The translations under genes were made by a program, and so were the position numbers. From NCBI GenBank assembly GCA_025966335.1, contig JAICRS010000113.1, forward strand, positions 1-9,261: 9,261 nt of DNA, written 5' to 3'. Positions within the stretch are counted from its first letter, which is position 1. The number at the start of each line of letters is the position of its first letter. Origin of the DNA: Nocardioidaceae bacterium. GTDB lineage: Bacteria > Actinomycetota > Actinomycetes > Propionibacteriales > Nocardioidaceae. Shown in pieces: positions 1 through 6,334 of this stretch. Under the pieces are notes generated by a model. The model worked only from the letters and a program-made list of their open reading frames with translations, made no database searches and was not told where the DNA came from.

Positions 1-1
1 C

Positions 2-1357
2 AACTTCTGCAAGTTCACCAACGAGACCCGCAACGGCATCGAGGACGCGACCGAGCACTCCGGCCAAACCTGGATCGCCGCGCTCAACGGCACTGCGGCC
101 GGCGGTGGCTACGAGCTCGCGCTGGCCTGCGACCAGATCGTGCTGATCGACGACGGGTCCTCTACGGTCTCCCTGCCCGAGGTGCCGCTGCTCGGCGTGC
201 TGCCGGGCACCGGTGGCCTGACCCGCGTCGTGGACAAGCGCAAGGTCCGCAAGGACCGCGCGGACCTGTTCGCCACCAAGTCCGAGGGCTACCGCGGTGC
301 GACGGCCGTGGACTGGGGCCTGGTCGACGGGACCGTGCCGCGGGCCGGGTTCGCCGAGGAGATCTCCCGGCGCGCACAAGAAGCGGCCGCGGGCTCGTCG
401 CGGCCCGGCGGCGCCGGCGTCGAGCTGACCCCGCTGGACCGGACCGAGACCGACACCGAGCTCAGCTACCCGCACGTGAGCGCGAAGCTCGACCGCGACG
501 CTCGCCGGGTCGAGATCACCGTCCACGGGCCCACCGAGGCTTCGCCCGCCGACGCCGCCGCGGTCCTCGCCCAGGGCGTGGACTACTGGCCGTTCGCGGT
601 GACCCGCGAGCTCGACGACCTGATCCTGCGCCTGCGCACGAACGAGCCCGACCTCGGCACGTGGGTGCTGCGGACCACCGGTGACGTGGACGCGGTGCTT
701 GCCTACGACCAGCAGCTCGACGCGCTTGCCGACGACTGGTTCGTCAACGAGGTTGTGCAGTACTTCAAGCGCACGATGAAACGTCTCGACGTGACCAGCC
801 GCAGCCTGATCGCCGTCATCGAGCCGGGCAGCTGCTTCGCGGGCCTGCTCCTCGAGCTGGCGCTGGCCGCCGACCGGCAGTACATGCTCGAGGGCGTCTA
901 CGAGGACGTCGACCCCGACGCCGACCCGGCGGTGATCGTGGCAACCCGCGCGAACGACGGCCGGTTCCCGATGGGCAACGGGCTGTCCCGCCTGGCCTCC
1001 CGGTTCTGGGGACGCGAGAGCGACCTCGAAGCCGTGCGCGGCCACTTCGGCGAGCGGCTGGAGGCGAAGAGCGCGGACGACGCCGGGCTGGTGACGATGG
1101 CGCTCGACGACATCGACTTCGAGGAGGAGCTCCGCATCGTGCTCGAGGAGCGGGCGTCCCTGTCACCGGACTCGTTGACCGGCATGGAGGCCAACCACCG
1201 CTTCGTCGGCCCGGAGACGATGGAGACCAAGATCTTCGGCCGGCTCACCGCCTGGCAGAACTGGATCTTCTACCGACCCAACGCGTCCGGACCCGAGGGC
1301 GCCCTGCGAAGGTACGGCTCCGGACAGCGCGGCGACTACGACATGACCCGGGTCTGA
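2..1357 (+). CDS. boxC: Benzoyl-CoA-dihydrodiol lyase BoxC, 5'-truncated by the window edge
   Basis: BoxC opens the ring of 2,3-dihydro-2,3-dihydroxybenzoyl-CoA (formed from the epoxide) to 3,4-dehydroadipyl-CoA semialdehyde plus formate; cytoplasmic, crotonase fold. The frame is open from position 2, giving 451 residues to the TGA. The first visible residues are NFCKFTNE, a BoxC hallmark, followed by the crotonase oxyanion segment TAAGGGYELALACD and then SLPEVPLLGVLPGTGGLTR. Cys3, Glu38 and Glu60 (visible numbering) have the same spacing (35 and 22 residues) as the catalytic residues I recall for Burkholderia BoxC (Cys111, Glu146, Glu168). This implies that about 108 N-terminal residues lie upstream and that the full length is near 560, usual for the family. 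The second half (about residues 110-451) is the second crotonase-like domain, ending in the family-typical RRYGSGQRGDYD. Only 5 bp separate it from the benzoate-CoA ligase. An internal ATG at 140 is not the start. Identification is secure. Confidence 0.95.
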   Translation, partial: NFCKFTNETRNGIEDATEHSGQTWIAALNGTAAGGGYELALACDQIVLIDDGSSTVSLPEVPLLGVLPGTGGLTRVVDKRKVRKDRADLFATKSEGYRGATAVDWGLVDGTVPRAGFAEEISRRAQEAAAGSSRPGGAGVELTPLDRTETDTELSYPHVSAKLDRDARRVEITVHGPTEASPADAAAVLAQGVDYWPFAVTRELDDLILRLRTNEPDLGTWVLRTTGDVDAVLAYDQQLDALADDWFVNEVVQYFKRTMKRLDVTSRSLIAVIEPGSCFAGLLLELALAADRQYMLEGVYEDVDPDADPAVIVATRANDGRFPMGNGLSRLASRFWGRESDLEAVRGHFGERLEAKSADDAGLVTMALDDIDFEEELRIVLEERASLSPDSLTGMEANHRFVGPETMETKIFGRLTAWQNWIFYRPNASGPEGALRRYGSGQRGDYDMTRV

Positions 1358-1362
1358 TCGCC

Positions 1363-2979
1363 ATGGCAGACGACTTCAACGCCTTCACCTACCTGGTCGA
1401 CCGGCACTGCCAGGACGGGGCCGGAGACCGGGTCGCCGTCCGTGGCTCGCGGACCCTGACGTACGCCGAGCTCTCCACACTCACAGGTGAGCTCGCCGCG
1501 GCCTACCGCCGGCTCGGCCTGCGCCGCGACGACCGGGTCATGTTCGTCGCCTCCGACGACGTGGAGCTGTTCGCCGGCATCCTCGGCGCCTTCCGGGCCG
1601 GCCTGGTCGCCGTCCCGGTCTCGACGATGCTCAACGGCTCGGAGATCGGCAAGGTCCTGGCCGACTCCGGCGCCCGCCTGGTCGTGGCCACCCACGAGTT
1701 CGCCGACGCGGTCAGCACCGCACTCGAGGCCGCTCCCGAGGTCGAGTTCGCCGTGCTTCACGGGGACGGTGCACTGACCACCCCGGCGCGCACGGCGGCG
1801 TACACCTGGGATGACTTCCACGCCCTCGTCCAGGGGGCTGCCGAGGAGCAGCGGGCGACCGCGGTCACCAACGAGGACTCGTGGGCGCTGTGGCTCTACA
1901 CCTCCGGCACCACCGGTACGCCGAAGGCGGCCATGCACCGGCACGCCAACATCCGGCACGTCTGCGAGACCTACGGCAACCAGGTCCTGGGGATCACCGC
2001 CGAGGACTCCTGCTTCTCGGTCGCCAAGCTCTTCTTCGCCTACGGGATCGGGAACTCGATGTTCTTCCCGCTCTCGGTCGGGGCGTCGACGATCCTCGAC
2101 CCCCGCCGGCCCACCCCGGACATGGTCCGCGAGCGGGTGCAGGCCGACAAGCCGACGCTGTTCTACGGCGTGCCGACGTTCTACGCGGCCCTGCTCGCCA
2201 GCGACATCCCCGACGACACGTTCGCGTCGGTGCGGCTGGCGACCTCGGCCGGTGAGCCCCTGCCGGCACCGCTGCAGCAGCGGTTCACCAAGCGGTTCGG
2301 TGTGGAGATCCTCGACGGCATCGGGTCGACCGAGGCGCTGCACATCTTCCTGTCCAACCGTCCCGGCGACATCCATCCCGGCACCACCGGTCGCGCGGTG
2401 CCCGGCTACGACGTCGAGCTCCGCGACGAGGAGGGCGCGGTCGTCCCGCCGGGTCAGCCCGGGGCGCTGCACGTCCGCGGCGCCTCGATCGCGCTCGGCT
2501 ACTGGCGCCGCACCGACGCCACGCGACAGGTGTTCAAGGGTGAGTGGCTCAGCACGGGCGACACCTACGTCCAGACCGAGGAAGGTTTCTACACCTGCCT
2601 GGGCCGCAACTCCGACATGCTGAAGGCCGGCGGCATCTGGGTCTCTCCCGCCGAGGTGGAGAGCCGGCTGCTCGAGCACCCCGCGGTGCAGCAGGCCGCG
2701 GTGGTCGGCGTCCCCGACGAGAACGGCCTGGACAAGCCGATCGCCGTCGTCGTGGTCCAGAAGGGCACCTCGCAGGAGGAGCTCGTCACCTGGTGCCGCG
2801 ACGGCCTCGCCGCCTTCAAGCGACCGCGGGCGGTGATCTTCGTGGAGGAGCTGCCCAAGACCGCGACCGGCAAGCTGCAGCGGTTCAAGGTGCGCGAGCT
2901 GCTCCAGGAGCAGCCGGCCGCCACGTCCGCCGCGGTGACCGCGCCACTGGACGAACCGGAGCTGGGAGTCAACGCATGA
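1363..2979 (+). CDS. bclA: Benzoate-CoA ligase
   Basis: This ANL-superfamily enzyme makes benzoyl-CoA from benzoate, ATP and CoA via benzoyl-AMP, the entry step of the box route. It has 538 residues, normal for benzoate-CoA ligases. Visible motifs: phosphate loop YTSGTTGTPKA (179-189), KLFFAYGIGNSMFFPLSVG (about 221-239), GSTEALHIFLSNRPGD (321-336), STGD (397-400), and the C-terminal-domain catalytic lysine K504 in TGKLQRFKV. Residues A226, Y227, G321, H327 and I328 match by alignment the benzoate-pocket residues recalled for the Burkholderia xenovorans enzyme (Ala227, Tyr228, Gly327, His333, Ile334), so benzoate or a close analogue is the likely substrate. The ATG lies 5 bp after the boxC stop without a convincing Shine-Dalgarno, which suggests translational coupling. 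The stop overlaps the next start (ATGA). A 2- or 3-substituted benzoate as substrate cannot be excluded. Confidence 0.92.
   Translation: MADDFNAFTYLVDRHCQDGAGDRVAVRGSRTLTYAELSTLTGELAAAYRRLGLRRDDRVMFVASDDVELFAGILGAFRAGLVAVPVSTMLNGSEIGKVLADSGARLVVATHEFADAVSTALEAAPEVEFAVLHGDGALTTPARTAAYTWDDFHALVQGAAEEQRATAVTNEDSWALWLYTSGTTGTPKAAMHRHANIRHVCETYGNQVLGITAEDSCFSVAKLFFAYGIGNSMFFPLSVGASTILDPRRPTPDMVRERVQADKPTLFYGVPTFYAALLASDIPDDTFASVRLATSAGEPLPAPLQQRFTKRFGVEILDGIGSTEALHIFLSNRPGDIHPGTTGRAVPGYDVELRDEEGAVVPPGQPGALHVRGASIALGYWRRTDATRQVFKGEWLSTGDTYVQTEEGFYTCLGRNSDMLKAGGIWVSPAEVESRLLEHPAVQQAAVVGVPDENGLDKPIAVVVVQKGTSQEELVTWCRDGLAAFKRPRAVIFVEELPKTATGKLQRFKVRELLQEQPAATSAAVTAPLDEPELGVNA
2964..2968 (+). promoter_or_regulatory. 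Ribosome binding site (GGGAG) for the ferredoxin reductase gene
   Basis: GGGAG lies 7 nt before the ATG at 2976, inside the last codons of the benzoate-CoA ligase gene. It supports the ATG in the ATGA overlap as the start, rather than any of the much longer in-frame upstream extensions. Confidence 0.6.
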
Positions 2980-3992
2980 CCGGCGTGGACGTCGACCTGC
3001 TCATCGTCGGCGCCGGTCCGGTCGGCATCTTCGGCGCCTACTACGCGGGTGTGCGTGGCCTGCGGACCGCCGTGGTCGACTCGCTCAGCCAGGTCGGTGG
3101 CCAGGTGTCCGCGATGTACCCCGAGAAGCAGATCTACGACATCGCCGGTTTCCCGGCGGTCTCCGGCCGCGACCTGATCACCGGCCTGACCGCGCAGGCG
3201 GCGCAGTACGACCCCGTCTACCTGCTCGGCCAGGAGGCGCAGCTGCTCGAACGGGTGCCCCAGGAGGCTCCGCAGCCGGACCAGCTGCGGGTGAGGACAG
3301 CAGCCGGCACCGAGGTGCGCTGCTCGGCGGTCGTGGTCACCGGCGGGATCGGCACCTTCACCCCACGGCCGCTGCCGGCCGGCGAGGAGTTTCTCGGCCG
3401 GGGCCTCGACTACTTCGTGCCGAGCGCGGCAGACTACGCGGGCAAGGACGTGGTCATCGTCGGCGGCGGTGACAGCGCCATCGACTGGGCGCTGATGCTG
3501 GAGCCGGTCGCGTCGCACGTGACCCTGGTCCACCGGAGGGAGGCGTTCCGTGCCCATGCTGCGAGCGTGGCCCGGGTGCGCGAGACGTCGGTGGACATCG
3601 TGACCAACGCCCAGGTCACCGGCCTCGACGGCGGCGACCACGTCGAGAAGGCAGTGGTCACCGTCAAGGACGAGCAGCCCCGGACGATCCCGTGCCAGAA
3701 GGTGGTCGCCGCGCTCGGGTTCACCGCCAACCTCGGCCCGCTCCGGGAGTGGGGGGTGGAGCTGCACGACAACCGTCACCTCGTCGTCGACTCGGCGATG
3801 CGCACCAACGTCCCGGGCGTGTTCGCCGCCGGGGACATCACCGACTACGACGGGAAGGTCCGCCTGATCGCGGTCGGCTTCGGCGAGGTGGCCACCGCGG
3901 TCAACAACGCCGCCGTGCACGTCGACCCGTCGGCGCAGCTGTTCCCCGGCCACTCCACCGACCAGCCGCACGAGATCCTCACGCCGGCCTGA
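2976..3992 (+). CDS. Ferredoxin-NADP+ reductase, thioredoxin-reductase-like (type 2)
   Basis: This FAD flavoprotein likely moves electrons from NADPH to the ferredoxin encoded next. It has 338 residues. The N-terminal dinucleotide fold has GAGPVG (12-17), then the type-2 reductase signature GGQVSAMYPEKQIYDIAGFP. A second dinucleotide fold has GGGDSA (163-168) and the basic HRREAFR (186-192), which fits the 2'-phosphate of NADPH. The C-terminal FAD segment is AAGDITDYDGKVRLIAVGFG (G286 onward). There is no CxxC redox pair: the only cysteines are in VRCSA and IPCQK, so this is not a thioredoxin reductase. In proteobacterial box operons this electron supply is the single protein BoxA; here a reductase of an unrelated type sits between the benzoate ligase and a ferredoxin gene, so supplying electrons to BoxB is the best inference. 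The stop is followed by a 35-bp gap, the largest in the window. Confidence 0.9.
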   Translation: MTGVDVDLLIVGAGPVGIFGAYYAGVRGLRTAVVDSLSQVGGQVSAMYPEKQIYDIAGFPAVSGRDLITGLTAQAAQYDPVYLLGQEAQLLERVPQEAPQPDQLRVRTAAGTEVRCSAVVVTGGIGTFTPRPLPAGEEFLGRGLDYFVPSAADYAGKDVVIVGGGDSAIDWALMLEPVASHVTLVHRREAFRAHAASVARVRETSVDIVTNAQVTGLDGGDHVEKAVVTVKDEQPRTIPCQKVVAALGFTANLGPLREWGVELHDNRHLVVDSAMRTNVPGVFAAGDITDYDGKVRLIAVGFGEVATAVNNAAVHVDPSAQLFPGHSTDQPHEILTPA

Positions 3993-4012
3993 CCGGTCCC
4001 GCACCCGACGAC

Positions 4013-4017
4013 AGGAG
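4013..4017 (+). promoter_or_regulatory. Ribosome binding site (AGGAG) for the ferredoxin gene
   Basis: AGGAG sits in the 35-bp gap between the reductase and ferredoxin genes, 10 nt before the ATG at 4028. It fixes the start at 4028; an open frame continues upstream into the reductase gene, but only 4028 gives a normal FdxA N-terminus (MPYVIASPC). No promoter or hairpin is evident in the rest of the gap. Confidence 0.65.
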
Positions 4018-4027
4018 ACCCGCCCCC

Positions 4028-4357
4028 ATGCCCTACGTGATCGCGAGCCCGTGCATCGACGTGATGGACAAGTCGTGCACCGAGGAGTGCCCGGTCGACT
4101 GCATCTACGAGGGTGACCGCAAGCTCTACATCAACCCGAAGGAGTGCATCGACTGCGGCGCCTGCGAGCCGGTCTGCCCGGTGGAGGCGATCAGCCAGGA
4201 CCGGCGCGTCTCCGACGAGGACCAGGCGTTCATCGAGGACAACCGCACGTTCTTCATCGAGACGCTCCCCGGCCGGGACGAGCCGCTCGGTGCGCCCGGC
4301 GGGGCCCACAAGATCGGTCCGGTCGGGGTCGACACCCCGATGGTCGCCGGAATCTGA
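4028..4357 (+). CDS. fdxA: Seven-iron ferredoxin, FdxA type ([3Fe-4S][4Fe-4S])
   Basis: This small cytoplasmic electron carrier of 109 residues has the usual FdxA length. By comparison with Azotobacter ferredoxin I, C9, C17 and C50 should bind the [3Fe-4S] cluster, and C21, C40, C43 and C46 the [4Fe-4S] cluster. C25 is the extra non-ligand cysteine of the family, and the position of Azotobacter Cys11 is valine (V12). The core reads CIDCGACEPVCPVEAI (40-55). The acidic stretch after the clusters (DEDQAFIEDN) is typical of actinobacterial FdxA. The gene lies directly behind the ferredoxin reductase gene, which makes the two a likely electron-transfer pair. The consumer is inferred to be the benzoyl-CoA epoxidase BoxB encoded outside the window; a role with another oxygenase, or general metabolism, is possible because FdxA proteins are widespread. 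Confidence 0.93.
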   Translation: MPYVIASPCIDVMDKSCTEECPVDCIYEGDRKLYINPKECIDCGACEPVCPVEAISQDRRVSDEDQAFIEDNRTFFIETLPGRDEPLGAPGGAHKIGPVGVDTPMVAGI

Positions 4358-4368
4358 GGGCGGCGACC

Positions 4369-5250
4369 GTGCTGGACGGCAACATCCTCGTCGACGCGCA
4401 CGTCCACGTGCCCGTCCTCGACACGCTCAGGCCGGCCTGGCTGGAGTGGGCGCGCGACTTCGGCGCCCCGGGCCTCCTTGAGGACGTCTGGGACCCTGCC
4501 GGCGTACCTCGTCCGGACCGGCTGGACACCCTCTTCGAGGCGCAGGGCGTCGACGTGGCACTGCTGTTCTGCGAGTACAGCCCCAAGGCAACCGGCATCC
4601 AGGCCTTCGACGACCTGCTCCCGATCGTCGAGCACAATCCGCGGCGCTTCCGGCCGGTGGCCAACGTCAACCCGCACCTGCACTTCCCGATCGCCGACGA
4701 GGTGACCCGCCAGCTCGACCTGGGTGCCGCGGCGCTGAAGCTGCACCCGGTGCACGGCGGGTTCCGGTGCGACGACAAGGCGCTCTACCCGGCCTACCAG
4801 GTGCTCGCCGAACGCGGCGTTCCGCTGGTGGTGCACTGCGGCACGAGCAGCTTTCCCGGAGCCATGAACGAGCTCGCCGACCCGCAGCTGCTGGTGCCGG
4901 TGGTGCGCGACTTCCCGACCCTGGACGTGGTGCTCGCCCACGGCGGCCGCGGCTGGTGGTACGACGCGGCGGCCTTCCTCGCGCTGTCGAACGACACCGT
5001 CTGGATCGAGCTGTCCGGGCTACCGCCGAAGCGGCTGCCCGAGTACTACGCCCGCTACGACCTGGGCCGGCTGGCCCGCCGGTGGATCTTCGCCACCGAC
5101 TGGCCGGGTGTCCCGGGAACGGCGCAGAACGCCCGCGCGGTCGCCGGGCTCGGACTTCCCGACGACGTGGTGACCGCCGTGCTCGGCGGGAACGCCCTCT
5201 CGGTGTACGCCGGCCTGGACCCGGACACCGGAACCGACGGGGAGGGCTGA
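4369..5250 (+). CDS. Amidohydrolase-2 family metal-dependent hydrolase or decarboxylase, substrate unknown
   Basis: This TIM-barrel metalloenzyme of the amidohydrolase-2 (ACMSD/resorcylate-decarboxylase-like) family has 293 residues from GTG 4369. The start is chosen because GAGGG lies 8 nt upstream and the protein then begins MLDGNILVDAHVHVP, placing the HxH motif on strand 1. Likely metal or catalytic residues are H11 and H13 (DAHVHVP), K124 in LKLHP, H156 (VVHCG), H191 (LAHGGRGWW) and D244 (ATDWPG). The full set expected for the superfamily is present, so it should be active. It starts 11 bp after the ferredoxin stop and ends 4 bp before the next gene. No amidohydrolase has a place in the textbook box or gentisyl-CoA pathways. 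It might act on a lactone, aldehyde or carboxylate side product, but the sequence does not say which. Family membership is firm, function is unknown. Confidence 0.85.
   Translation: MLDGNILVDAHVHVPVLDTLRPAWLEWARDFGAPGLLEDVWDPAGVPRPDRLDTLFEAQGVDVALLFCEYSPKATGIQAFDDLLPIVEHNPRRFRPVANVNPHLHFPIADEVTRQLDLGAAALKLHPVHGGFRCDDKALYPAYQVLAERGVPLVVHCGTSSFPGAMNELADPQLLVPVVRDFPTLDVVLAHGGRGWWYDAAAFLALSNDTVWIELSGLPPKRLPEYYARYDLGRLARRWIFATDWPGVPGTAQNARAVAGLGLPDDVVTAVLGGNALSVYAGLDPDTGTDGEG
5241..5245 (+). promoter_or_regulatory. Ribosome binding site (GGAGG) for the PaaY-like gene
   Basis: GGAGG, inside the last codons of the amidohydrolase gene, is 9 nt before the GTG at 5255. It supports this GTG as the start and indicates coupled translation. 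Confidence 0.65.
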
Positions 5251-5254
5251 ACGC

Positions 5255-5791
5255 GTGCCCGTCTACGCCCTCGGCGACCTCGAGCCGGACATCCATCCCG
5301 ACGCCTACGTGCATCCGGACGCCGTCCTGATCGGCGCGGTGGTGCTCGGTGCCGGGTCCTCGGTGTGGCCGGGTGCCGTGCTCCGGGCCGACTTCGGCCG
5401 GATCCTGGTGGGGGCACGCACCTCGATCCAGGACGGCACGGTGCTGCACACCACGGTGGAGTGGCCGACGGTGGTCGGTGACGACTGCGTGGTCGGCCAC
5501 AACGCCCATCTGGAGGGCTGCACCATCGAGGACCGGTGCCTGATCGGCTCCGGCTCGGTCGTCCTCAACCGGGCCGTCGTGCGCCGGGGGAGCGTGGTGG
5601 GTGCGAACGCCCTGGTCACCGAGGACACGGAGGTGCCCGAGTCGACGATGGCGCTCGGGGTGCCCGCACGCATGCGGCCGGTGGACGTCGGCCAGCAGAA
5701 GAAGTGGATCGACTTCGGGGTGCGCGAGTACCGCGACAACGCCATGCACTACCGCACCGAACTTCGACGCATCGACCAAGGAGTGCAGTGA
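5255..5791 (+). CDS. Gamma-carbonic-anhydrase-like hexapeptide-repeat protein (PaaY-related), possible thioesterase
   Basis: A left-handed parallel beta-helix protein of 178 residues from GTG 5255, expected to form trimers with metal sites between subunits. Hexapeptide repeats run from about residue 13 to 135 (for example AVLIGAVVLGAGSSVWPGAV), followed by a C-terminal helix. Family residues are visible: RADFGRI, SIQDGTVLH with H65, and VGHNAHLEGC with H82. The third classical zinc histidine, five residues after the second, is E87 here, while an extra histidine sits at 85. PaaY in phenylacetate catabolism is a relative that hydrolyses dead-end aromatic CoA esters, so in this CoA-thioester operon a thioesterase role (CoA rescue, or release of gentisate from gentisyl-CoA) is a reasonable inference. 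A true carbonic anhydrase is less likely given the context and altered ligand. The stop overlaps the next ATG by one base. Confidence 0.87.
   Translation: MPVYALGDLEPDIHPDAYVHPDAVLIGAVVLGAGSSVWPGAVLRADFGRILVGARTSIQDGTVLHTTVEWPTVVGDDCVVGHNAHLEGCTIEDRCLIGSGSVVLNRAVVRRGSVVGANALVTEDTEVPESTMALGVPARMRPVDVGQQKKWIDFGVREYRDNAMHYRTELRRIDQGVQ
5778..5783 (+). promoter_or_regulatory. Strong ribosome binding site (AAGGAG) for the DUF6158-like gene
   Basis: AAGGAG is 7 nt before the ATG at 5791, the best Shine-Dalgarno in the window. It settles the start at the TGATG junction; the frame is open further upstream, but that part is a shadow of the PaaY-like gene. Confidence 0.75.
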
Positions 5792-6327
5792 TGACCACTG
5801 TCGAGGGAATGGGCCGCTCAGCCAAGGAGCTCACCGACGACGAGCTCGAGCAGCAGGGCAAGCATGCACACGAGATGCGGAACTGGGTGTTCCTGCACGG
5901 CACGGCCGAGCAGTTCGCCACGCACACCGCGCGGATGCTCGAGCTCGAACGCGAGTACCTGCACCGGCACCCGAAGCGCACCTGGCAGGGATCGGGCGGC
6001 GCGCCCGATCCCGACTCGGACATCGCGGTGCTGCGCAGCGCCCTGCGCGGGATCATCGCCCAGCTCGAAGGACTGCTCGAGCCGCGGCCGACCGGAGGGC
6101 TCGACGCGGAACCGGTCGAGGACCCCGCTCTCGCGCTGCTGCGGCGCGTGGCCGAGGCACCGGACGGCCGGATGCACCGGCTCGAGGTGCACCAGGCGGC
6201 GCGCGAGGTGGGGCTGGACCGGACCGCGCTCGCCCAGCTCTACAAGGGCGAGCCCAAGCTGCTCGCCACCGAGAACCAGGACCGCGTGATCACCGAGGCG
6301 GGTCGCGCGCGGCTCACCTCGGCGTGA
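5791..6327 (+). CDS. DUF6158-like protein with a winged-helix-like C-terminal region, function unknown
   Basis: A soluble 178-residue protein with no signal peptide or membrane segment. Residues 10-67 (SAKELTDDELEQQGKHAHEM onward, through NWVFLHGTAEQF to HPKRTWQG) resemble what I remember as the actinobacterial DUF6158 domain. They are helical and hold seven histidines, at 25, 27, 36, 45, 58, 60 and, in the C-terminal half, others at 129 and 134. A flexible PDPDSD segment and a helix (77-97) lead to an acidic linker. Residues 112-175 look like a winged helix: helices at DPALALLRRVAEA, HRLEVHQAAREVGLD and RTALAQLYKG, then a strand-turn-strand PKLLATENQDRVIT and a short helix EAGRARL. It could be a pathway regulator, or a subunit or scaffold for an operon enzyme. 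It lies between the PaaY-like and monooxygenase genes with 1-bp overlap and 7-bp gap. DUF membership is from memory; the winged helix is inferred from pattern only. Confidence 0.75.
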   Translation: MTTVEGMGRSAKELTDDELEQQGKHAHEMRNWVFLHGTAEQFATHTARMLELEREYLHRHPKRTWQGSGGAPDPDSDIAVLRSALRGIIAQLEGLLEPRPTGGLDAEPVEDPALALLRRVAEAPDGRMHRLEVHQAAREVGLDRTALAQLYKGEPKLLATENQDRVITEAGRARLTSA

Positions 6328-6330
6328 GGA
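6326..6330 (+). promoter_or_regulatory. Ribosome binding site (GAGGA) for the monooxygenase gene
   Basis: GAGGA overlaps the stop codon of the DUF6158-like gene and is 4 nt before the GTG at 6335. The spacing is short, but no other in-frame start lies between the upstream stop and the FAD motif, so GTG 6335 is the only sensible start. Confidence 0.5.
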
Positions 6331-6334
6331 CCGG

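Noticed and set aside
1336..2679. Long antisense open frame of 447 codons opposite the benzoate-CoA ligase
   Set aside because: Its translation is low-complexity (rich in G, R, V, D, E) with no family motif, and the + strand encodes a clear ligase; long antisense frames are expected at this GC content.
2544..2975. N-terminal extension of the reductase frame into the ligase gene
   Set aside because: The upstream part translates to arginine/alanine-rich nonsense; the ATG at 2976 with GGGAG upstream gives a normal start just before the FAD motif.
2976..3992. Thioredoxin reductase
   Set aside because: The family fold is similar but the redox CxxC is absent, and the GGQVSAMYPEKQIYDI signature and adjacent ferredoxin gene indicate a ferredoxin reductase.
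2589..4004. Antisense open frame of 471 codons opposite the ferredoxin reductase gene
   Set aside because: No recognisable domain, and it covers the 3' end of the ligase gene and the whole reductase gene, both with full motif sets on the + strand.
3692..4027. Upstream extension of the ferredoxin frame
   Set aside because: It would overlap the reductase gene by about 300 bp; the ATG at 4028 with AGGAG gives the canonical FdxA N-terminus.
3993..4027. Possible terminator or internal promoter in the largest intergenic gap
   Set aside because: 35 bp, no inverted repeat followed by T-run and no convincing -10/-35 pair; it contains only a ribosome binding site.
4144..4368. Earlier in-frame start for the amidohydrolase within the ferredoxin gene
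   Set aside because: The extension has no family similarity, and GTG 4369 with GAGGG upstream puts the HxH motif at the expected N-terminal place.
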